Origin: Variovorax paradoxus
Lineage (GTDB): Bacteria > Pseudomonadota > Gammaproteobacteria > Burkholderiales > Burkholderiaceae_C
NCBI RefSeq assembly: GCF_030811855.1
Contig: NZ_JAUSRN010000002.1
Span: 310,001-374,000, forward strand
DNA length: 64,000 nt
Direction: 5' to 3'
In this document: positions 58,429-64,000 of the stretch, one piece after another
Numbering within the stretch: the first letter of the stretch is position 1
Layout: every line of letters begins with the position of its first letter
Translations under genes and position numbers: made by a program
Notes under the pieces: model-generated
Databases searched by the model: none
Told to the model about the DNA's origin: nothing
What the model saw: only the letters and a program-made list of their open reading frames with translations

Positions 58429-59853
58429 ATGGCGAAGAAGAACGAACTGCTGGCGCGTTTCGGCGGCAAGCTGACGATGATCGGCTTCGGCTGCATCGGC
58501 CAGGCGCTCTTGCCCGTGCTGCTGCGCCATTTCGACCTCAAGCCTTCGGACATCAAGATCGTGCAGGCCGGCGAAGACCGCAGCGGACTCGCCAAGAAGC
58601 TGGGGGTTGAACTCATACCCACGCGGCTCGAAGAAGGCAACTTTGCCGCCGTGCTCGAGCCGATGCTGGGCAAGGGCGACTTCCTGGTCAACCTGTCGGT
58701 CAACGTTTCCAGCCTTGCGCTCATCAAGCTCTGCCGCGAGCGCGGCGTGTTCTATCTCGACACCTGCAACGAGCCCTGGGACGGCCGCTACGACGACGCC
58801 GGCCTCCCGCCTTCGCGACGTTCCAACTACAGCCTGCGCGAGGAACTGCTGGCGTATCGCCTGGACAAGCGCAACGGCCCCACGGCGGTCATCACGCAAG
58901 GTGCAAACCCCGGCGTGGTGTCGGCCCTGGTCAAGCAGGCCTTGCTCAACATCGCAGCCGACACGCACGCCGAACTCGAGTCGATGCCCGCCAGCTACGA
59001 AGACTGGGCCGCGCTGGCGCAGCAGCTGGGGATCAAGGTGATCCACATCGCCGAGCGCGACACGCAGGTTGCCGCCCAGCGCAAGGAGAGAAACGAGTTC
59101 GTCAACACCTGGTCGATCCAGGGCTTCGTCGATGAAGGGCTGCAACCCGCCGAGCTGGGCTGGGGAACGCACGAGCGGCACTGGCCGGCCGACGCGGCAC
59201 GCCACGGCTTCGGCAGCGATGCCGCCATCTACCTGAGCCGCCCGGGCATCGGCACGCGGGTTCGCAGCTGGACGCCGCTCGAAGGCCCTTACCACGGCTT
59301 CCTGGTCACGCACGCCGAGTCGATCTCCATTGCCGACCACCTGACGCTGCGCAAGGACGGCGCGGTGGTGTACCGCCCCACGGTGCACTACGCCTACCAC
59401 CCCTGCGACGACGCCGTGCTCTCGCTGCACGAACTGGCGGGCAACAACTGGCAACTGCAGCACCGCCAGAGAATCGTGCGCGACGAGATCGTCGAGGGGA
59501 TGGACGAACTCGGCGTGCTGCTGATGGGCAACTCCAAGGGCGTCTACTGGTATGGCTCGCGGCTCACCATCGAACAGGCGCGCGAACTCGCGCCCGCCAA
59601 CAGCGCCACCAGCCTGCAGGTGGTGGCCGGCATTTTGGGCGGAATGCTGTGGGCGCTGCAGAACCCGGATGCGGGCCTGGTGGAGCCCGACGACCTCGAC
59701 CACCGCGTGGTGCTGGAAGCCGCCCTGCCCTATCTCGGTGAGGTGGTGGGCGTGTATGGCGACTGGACCCCGCTGAAAGACCGTTGTGCGCTTTTCAAGG
59801 AGGAAATGGACAAGGACGACCCGTGGCAGTTTCTCAACTTCCGGGTGACGTGA
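58429..59853 (+). CDS. hss: Homospermidine synthase
   Basis: The 474-residue NAD-dependent enzyme makes sym-homospermidine from putrescine. It has LTMIGFGCIGQALLPVLLRHF, the dinucleotide-binding segment, with LVNLSVNVSSLALIKLCRERG, YLDTCNEPWDGRYDD and VITQGANPGVVSALVKQAL, all typical of bacterial homospermidine synthase. The start MAKKNELLARFGG at 58429 agrees with family length. A putative amine-oxidising flavoprotein follows without a gap. Confidence 0.88.
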   Translation: MAKKNELLARFGGKLTMIGFGCIGQALLPVLLRHFDLKPSDIKIVQAGEDRSGLAKKLGVELIPTRLEEGNFAAVLEPMLGKGDFLVNLSVNVSSLALIKLCRERGVFYLDTCNEPWDGRYDDAGLPPSRRSNYSLREELLAYRLDKRNGPTAVITQGANPGVVSALVKQALLNIAADTHAELESMPASYEDWAALAQQLGIKVIHIAERDTQVAAQRKERNEFVNTWSIQGFVDEGLQPAELGWGTHERHWPADAARHGFGSDAAIYLSRPGIGTRVRSWTPLEGPYHGFLVTHAESISIADHLTLRKDGAVVYRPTVHYAYHPCDDAVLSLHELAGNNWQLQHRQRIVRDEIVEGMDELGVLLMGNSKGVYWYGSRLTIEQARELAPANSATSLQVVAGILGGMLWALQNPDAGLVEPDDLDHRVVLEAALPYLGEVVGVYGDWTPLKDRCALFKEEMDKDDPWQFLNFRVT

Positions 59854-61167
59854 TTGCTGCTGCGTAAGGAACTCGGCGTCGTCGAGAACTCGTACTACGA
59901 AGCCAGCGTGCAGCGCGCGGCGCGGTTCGAGCCGGCGCGACCGCTCGAAGGCATCGCAACAGCCGATGTCTGCGTGGTGGGCGGCGGGCTCGCGGGGCTT
60001 TCGGCGGCACTCGAGCTCGCCACGCGCGGCTTCTCCGTGGTGCTGCTCGAGGCGCAGCGGGTCGGCTGGGGGGCATCGGGGCGCAACGGCGGACAGGTGA
60101 TCGTCGGCTTCGGCTCGGATGGCGAAGAAGCCATTGAAGACCAGTTTTCGCCCGAGGACGTGCGCCGCGCCTGGAACATTTCGGTCGAGGGACTGGACCT
60201 GATGCAGGAGCGGATCGCGAGCTATGCGATCGATTGCGACTGGCAGCCCGGCTACCTCAATCTATCGGTCAAGCCATCGAAGTCGCGCGCGCTTCGCGAA
60301 TGGATGGACCACGTGCAGCGCGTGCACGGCTATCCGCTGCAATGGCTGAGCCCCAAGGAAGTGGCGGAGTGCGTGGCCAGTGATCGCTTTCACGCCGGCA
60401 CCTACGATGCGCGTTCGGGCCACCTGCATCCGCTGAAATACTCGCTCGGCCTGGCAAGCGCGGCGCGTGCCGCGGGCGCGCAGCTGCACGAGAACTCGGC
60501 CGCGCAGGTGATCGAGCGCGGGCCCCGGCCAGTGGTCAAAACGGCGCAGGGCGAGGTGCGATGCAGCTTCGTGGTGCTCGCAGGCAACGTGTACCTGGCC
60601 GAATACGGCGACGACGTGGCGCCCGAGGTGTCATCGCGCATCATGCCCGTGGGCACCTACATGATCGCCACCGAACCCATGGACAAGGAACGCGCCGACG
60701 CGCTCATGCGCGGCAGGCCGGCGGCGTCAGATACGAACTTCGTTCTCGACTACTTTCGCCTGAGCGCCGACCACCGCCTGCTGTTTGGATCGGGCGACAG
60801 CTACAGCGGAAGGACGCCGCGCAATCTCATCGACAAGATTCGCAAGAGCATGCTCACGGTGTTTCCGCAGCTCTCGGACCTGGGCATCGACCACGCATGG
60901 GGCGGCTTCGTCGACATCACGATGAACCAGGCGCCGGACTTCGGGCGCATTGGCAGCAACATCTACTACCTGCAAGGCTTCTCGGGCCATGGCCTGGCAC
61001 TCACCGGCATGGCCGGCAAGCTGGCGGCCGAGGCCATCGCGGGCCAGGCCGAACGCTTCGATCTTTTCGCCCGCATCGGACACCATGCGTTTCCGGGCGG
61101 CACCATGCTACGCACGCCCGCTCTGGTGCTGGGAATGATGTATTACCGCCTCAGGGACATGATGTAG
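59854..61167 (+). CDS. FAD-dependent oxidoreductase (PuuB/DAO-like)
   Basis: The 437-residue flavoprotein has the FAD fold VCVVGGGLAGLSAALELATRGFSVVLLEA and GWGASGRNGGQVIVGFG. YLQGFSGHGLALTGMAGKLAAE is present at the C-terminal FAD site. It resembles gamma-glutamylputrescine oxidases and related amine or imino-acid oxidases. No ATG fits; the start appears to be TTG at 59854, immediately after the homospermidine synthase stop. The pair suggests polyamine metabolism; substrate is inferred from position only. Confidence 0.8.
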   Translation: MLLRKELGVVENSYYEASVQRAARFEPARPLEGIATADVCVVGGGLAGLSAALELATRGFSVVLLEAQRVGWGASGRNGGQVIVGFGSDGEEAIEDQFSPEDVRRAWNISVEGLDLMQERIASYAIDCDWQPGYLNLSVKPSKSRALREWMDHVQRVHGYPLQWLSPKEVAECVASDRFHAGTYDARSGHLHPLKYSLGLASAARAAGAQLHENSAAQVIERGPRPVVKTAQGEVRCSFVVLAGNVYLAEYGDDVAPEVSSRIMPVGTYMIATEPMDKERADALMRGRPAASDTNFVLDYFRLSADHRLLFGSGDSYSGRTPRNLIDKIRKSMLTVFPQLSDLGIDHAWGGFVDITMNQAPDFGRIGSNIYYLQGFSGHGLALTGMAGKLAAEAIAGQAERFDLFARIGHHAFPGGTMLRTPALVLGMMYYRLRDMM

Positions 61168-61184
61168 GCGCGATGGCGCGTTCC

Positions 61185-61778
61185 TCAGGCGCGCGCATGC
61201 CAGCGCCGATGGCCCGAACGCCGTGCCAGCAGGAGGCCCGCCGCGGCCAGGCCGACCATCGCGATGGCCGCCGTGTTGCCCGATGCCGCGCGGCCCATGT
61301 CGAGCGCGATCTCGCCCGACCGCGGGCCTGCAAGCTGCAGGCGGCGCTTGGTCATCTGCGCGCCCAAGTCGCCGAGCTTGTCTTCCAGCAGCTTCTCGGC
61401 CGCGGGCAGCAGAATGGTTTCCTCGTCCGCGACGTGATGCATCACGTCACGCATCAGAGTCTGCAGGGTTTCGTCGTAGTCGCGCGCCTCGGGCTCCATG
61501 GTGCGCAGCAGGCCGACGAGGCGGCGCATTTCGGAATGCTCGTCGAGCGCCTTCGTGATGCGCTCGTCCTCGCAGACCTTGCGCATCTCGGGGTAGAAGA
61601 TTTCTTCCTCCAGTTGTGCATGGATTTCAAGCGCGGTGCAGATGGTGTTGACCAGGCCCTTCTTCACGCGCGCGGGCGCGCTGGCCTTGTATTGGTGAAA
61701 GGTGGAAAGAACGTGCGTGTGGTCCAGGCGAATCATGTTGGTCGCCGTGGGAAACAGCCGGGAGACGATGTTTGTCAT
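61185..61778 (-). CDS. Hemerythrin-like protein with C-terminal membrane anchor
   Basis: The 197-residue protein has HHE-type iron ligands: IRLDHTHVLSTFHQY, EIHAQLEEEIFYPEM, DEHSEMRRLVG and DVMHHVADEETILLP. A hydrophobic stretch near the C terminus (AAIAMVGLAAAGLLLA) followed by basic residues may anchor it in the membrane. Hemerythrin-like proteins bind oxygen, nitric oxide or iron. It follows a similar gene at 61874-62371, separated by a terminator-like hairpin. Confidence 0.83.
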   Translation of the reverse strand: MTNIVSRLFPTATNMIRLDHTHVLSTFHQYKASAPARVKKGLVNTICTALEIHAQLEEEIFYPEMRKVCEDERITKALDEHSEMRRLVGLLRTMEPEARDYDETLQTLMRDVMHHVADEETILLPAAEKLLEDKLGDLGAQMTKRRLQLAGPRSGEIALDMGRAASGNTAAIAMVGLAAAGLLLARRSGHRRWHARA

Positions 61779-61810
61779 GGTGAGCTCCAAGGCGAAACGA
61801 AAAAAGCGGC

Positions 61811-61836
61811 GCACCCGGCCGATGTCGGCCGGGTGC
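61811..61836 (-). terminator. Perfect 12-bp hairpin between the two hemerythrin genes
   Basis: GCACCCGGCCGA pairs with TCGGCCGGGTGC around a two-base loop. On the minus strand GCCGCTTTTTTCG follows, five bases before the T-run, so it looks like a terminator for the gene at 61874-62371. Read-through to the next gene would then be limited. Confidence 0.75.
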
Positions 61837-61873
61837 ATGAACCGATTTAGGACAACCCGAGCGGAGCGCCCGC

Positions 61874-62371
61874 TCAGGCGGCCATTCCGGTGAGTTCTTC
61901 CATCAACTCTTCCTTGCGCGTTGCAAGCTGCTCGCGCATGGCCACCAGGTCCAGGCCCTTGGCGGCGCGCGCCTTGACGAAGATCTCGTTGCGCTCTTCC
62001 TTCACGTGGTGGTCGATGTACTCGCCCAGCACGATGACCTTGGCGTCGAACTTGTCGTCCACGTCGGTGGCCGATTCGATCTGTGCGATCAGTTCCTTGG
62101 CGCTGCCATGCTCGACCTCGGCTTCGTCAAGCAGGTCGGTTTCGCTGATCGCCCCGCGCAACGCCGGGTAGAAAATTTCTTCCTCGATCTGCGCATGAAT
62201 GGTCAGCTCGGTGCAGATCTGGTTGGCAAGCTCGCGCTTCTTCTGCTGCGCACTGGCAGCGCGCGAGTGGGTCAGTTCCTCGTACTCCTTGAACATCTTC
62301 TTGACGTTGCGGTGATCCGAGTCGAGAAGGCTGCATGCATCGGGTGCTGCGCGCTTGGTGGAGGTGGGCAT
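61874..62371 (-). CDS. Soluble hemerythrin HHE-domain protein
   Basis: The 165-residue protein has SLLDSDHRNVKKMFKEYEEL, TIHAQIEEEIFYPAL, EVEHGSAKELIAQIE and YIDHHVKEERNEIFVK, the full set of His and Glu ligands for a di-iron site. Unlike its neighbour it has no hydrophobic tail, so the two may split cytosolic and membrane roles. The start MPTSTKRAAPD is at 62371. Confidence 0.85.
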   Translation of the reverse strand: MPTSTKRAAPDACSLLDSDHRNVKKMFKEYEELTHSRAASAQQKKRELANQICTELTIHAQIEEEIFYPALRGAISETDLLDEAEVEHGSAKELIAQIESATDVDDKFDAKVIVLGEYIDHHVKEERNEIFVKARAAKGLDLVAMREQLATRKEELMEELTGMAA

Positions 62372-62489
62372 CGTGGGCTCCGGTTGGGTTAATGGAAGCT
62401 GAACGATGAAAGGACCGCAAACCGCGCGACGTAGGAAAGCTCCTTGAGTGCGCGTAGCAAGGCGCACTACCCACGCCTGAGTCGCGGCC

Positions 62490-62978
62490 CTATACGCGCC
62501 GCTGCTGCTGAGCCAGCAGGCAGCCAGCCGCCAGCCCCACGGCGAAGAGGCCGTAGACGATGCCCATCGAGCGTTTCGAAAGGTGATGCTCGAAACCCGG
62601 CGTGAGCCGCCTCGGCGTGATCGTGTAGTCGACCGCGCATGCCACCGCCGTGGCGGCGCCGGCACTGGCAAGCGCTGCGGGCACCGACTGCGCAGGGTGC
62701 CGGCTCGCGTGCAGCCAGGCATAGAGTAGCGCCCAGAAAATGGCGCTCGCATGGTGCGTGGCGTAGCCGATGGCGGTGTGCTTGAGCGTCGGCTCGCGCA
62801 CCGCAAAAGCCTGGTCGCCCCACAGCCAGTGGCTGGTGGCGTTGGTGGGCGCCACCATGCTGCCGGCGTCGCGGCGGCCGCACAGCATCAACGCGCCTGT
62901 GGAGGCAAGGCTGGCCAGGGTGCCAGCCACGAGGCCGGTTCGCAGCACGGGCAGCTGCCGCAGGCTTGCAATTTTCAT
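62490..62978 (-). CDS. Membrane protein of unknown function
   Basis: The 162-residue protein has about four hydrophobic segments (TGLVAGTLASLASTGALMLC, ASAIFWALLYAWLH, ASAGAATAVACAVDY, SMGIVYGLFAVGLAAGCLLAQ). It reads like a small multispanning protein; I do not recognise a family. It starts eight bases after the hydrolase gene on the same strand, so the two may be co-transcribed. Confidence 0.7.
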   Translation of the reverse strand: MKIASLRQLPVLRTGLVAGTLASLASTGALMLCGRRDAGSMVAPTNATSHWLWGDQAFAVREPTLKHTAIGYATHHASAIFWALLYAWLHASRHPAQSVPAALASAGAATAVACAVDYTITPRRLTPGFEHHLSKRSMGIVYGLFAVGLAAGCLLAQQQRRV

Positions 62979-62986
62979 GGGGCCTC

Positions 62987-63766
62987 CTACGCAGGGCTCG
63001 CGGCCACGGGCCGCGTCATGGCGCCGGTCGCCCTGGCGCCGATGGTCATCTCCGTCATCCAGGACACGAGCAGCTGCCCGTAGGCCTGGCGGTGCGCCTG
63101 TTTCGACAGCGCATGGTCGGCGTCCGAAAGGACGCGATAGGTCGCCGAGCGCACGCGCTTGAATGCGCCCAGGTAGTTCTCGATCACCGGATGCGGCACG
63201 ATCTGGTCGTGCTCCGATTCGACGATGAGCACGTCGCCCGTGAACGCCTCGCACGCCGCCAGCGCACGGTTGTCGCGCGGGCCGACCAGCGTGCGGCGGT
63301 AAGCCACGAGATCGGGCCTGCTCAGCTGCCCCTTGGGCGCCAGCCATTCGCGATCCCGGTAGAGCGCCGGCGCACGCAGTGCGAGCCAGCGCACCGGCCG
63401 CATGGCGCTGACCAGCGCCGCCAGGTAGCCCCCGTAGCTGCTGCCGACGATGGCAATGGCGCCGGGGTCGACCGTCGGGTGGCTGATGAGCGTGTCATAA
63501 GCCGCGAGCACGTCGCGCAGGTTGTCCTCGCGGGTGACCTCCTGGCGCAGCGAGGCGTGGCGCGCGTGGCCGCGCAGGTCGAAGGTCAGGCAGACACAGC
63601 CGAGCGCCGCAATTTCGTGCGCGCGCGCGATGTACTGCTCCTGGCTGCCATCCCAGCCATGGACCAGGAGAACGCCGGGAACCATGGTGGAGGCGGCAAC
63701 CAACGTTCCGGCAATGTGCTGACCGTCTACGGATATGTCTATGAAGTTATGTCGTGTCGCTGTCAT
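62987..63766 (-). CDS. Cytosolic alpha/beta hydrolase
   Basis: The 259-residue hydrolase has the oxyanion region VLLVHGWDGSQEQY. The triad candidates are Ser in GSSYGGYLAAL, Asp in ESEHDQIVPHP and His in DADHALSKQ. The start MTATRHNFIDISVDG gives a usual family length; the longer open frame starts upstream inside the next gene. It overlaps that gene by about 20 bases. The substrate is not evident. Confidence 0.8.
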   Translation of the reverse strand: MTATRHNFIDISVDGQHIAGTLVAASTMVPGVLLVHGWDGSQEQYIARAHEIAALGCVCLTFDLRGHARHASLRQEVTREDNLRDVLAAYDTLISHPTVDPGAIAIVGSSYGGYLAALVSAMRPVRWLALRAPALYRDREWLAPKGQLSRPDLVAYRRTLVGPRDNRALAACEAFTGDVLIVESEHDQIVPHPVIENYLGAFKRVRSATYRVLSDADHALSKQAHRQAYGQLLVSWMTEMTIGARATGAMTRPVAASPA

Positions 63767-64000
63767 ACGGCTTTTGCAATGCGTATTTGGTGAGGTGTCC
63801 CGTCTTTCTGTCGATACCGCGGTAGTGCACCTGTGCATCCGCCGGGATTTCCGCTGCCGCACCATACGCCTCGAAACAGGAAACGCGAATCCGGTCGAGC
63901 GCCGGGTCGCGCCAGAAGGATTCGATCGCGATCATTTCGGCGCCGGTCGCACCGCCGACGCGCCAGGACTGCTCCAGCACGCCCGAGCGCCAGGTGCCGC
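63747..64000 (-). CDS. Unknown protein, 5' end beyond the window
   Basis: The C-terminal 83 residues of a protein that enters from the right edge (GTWRSGVLEQSWRVGGATGAEMIAIESFW, ending YALQKPYDSDTT). No family is recognised. It overlaps the start of the hydrolase gene by 20 bases. Confidence 0.6.
   Translation of the reverse strand, partial: GTWRSGVLEQSWRVGGATGAEMIAIESFWRDPALDRIRVSCFEAYGAAAEIPADAQVHYRGIDRKTGHLTKYALQKPYDSDTT

Noticed and set aside
58225..59703. Upstream extension of the phospholipase D frame on the minus strand
   Set aside because: It runs through homospermidine synthase in antisense. The real start is fixed by the lipoprotein signal at 58224.
1..64000. tRNA, rRNA, tmRNA, known riboswitch or insertion sequence
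   Set aside because: No cloverleaf, conserved rRNA segment, riboswitch core or transposase-like frame with terminal repeats was recognised by eye. A dedicated covariance search would be needed to exclude small RNAs.

Overview
The window is GC-rich, almost fully coding DNA from a betaproteobacterium. The gene set points to Burkholderiales, family Comamonadaceae, most likely Variovorax or a close relative. This is inferred from several TctC/Bug solute-binding proteins, a class I polyhydroxyalkanoate (PHA) synthase with thiolase, tetrahydromethanopterin (H4MPT) C1 genes, an OhrR-type regulator and gentisate-type ring-cleavage genes. I see no rRNA, tRNA, CRISPR array, insertion sequence or prophage.

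Layout. 1-3.7 kb (minus): the end of an H4MPT formaldehyde-oxidation cluster (RFAP synthase, mtdB, an ATP-grasp protein, and mch cut by the window edge). 4.1-25 kb: a type I secretion region. Two large repeat proteins lack RTX nonapeptides and share homologous N- and C-terminal domains. One (4144-9345, plus) stands alone. The other (19991-23671, minus) heads an operon with two complete ABC exporters, an HlyD adaptor and a TolC-like channel. Both substrate genes carry the same 60-nt upstream module with constant internal spacing, and a LuxR-type regulator is divergent from the second. Inserted between them are an OhrR-like regulator with palindromic operators, a Tat-exported alpha/beta hydrolase, and an acetolactate synthase-like gene divergent from an Lrp regulator.

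25-34 kb: a LysR/quinone reductase pair; a minus-strand operon of an AtuA-like protein, its detached C-terminal domain, a Bug protein and a large lipoprotein hydrolase; then a GNAT-RIO kinase pair joined by an ATGA overlap. 34-36.4 kb: a homoserine dehydrogenase gene preceded by what looks like a complete threonine/isoleucine attenuator (leader peptide MITTITTAAS, hairpin, terminator). 36.4-43 kb: a small unknown protein, a Kef-type antiporter, dctA, phaB, a glycerophosphodiester phosphodiesterase, a stub of a DJ-1/PfpI gene and a CinA/PncC gene.

43-49 kb: a five-gene operon (Bug, FAS1-like hydratase, CaiB transferase, CitE lyase, Bug) divergent from a LysR regulator, best read as uptake and cleavage of a C5 dicarboxylate such as itaconate or mesaconate. 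49-52.3 kb: phaC-phaA. 52-64 kb: housekeeping and catabolic genes: pgeF, maleylpyruvate isomerase/fumarylpyruvate hydrolase, Nudix, CreA, a degenerate LytM lipoprotein, a phospholipase D-like lipoprotein, homospermidine synthase with an amine-oxidase-like flavoprotein, two hemerythrin proteins, a membrane protein, a hydrolase, and a partial gene at the right edge.

All functions are read from sequence motifs and gene order only; no database search was run.
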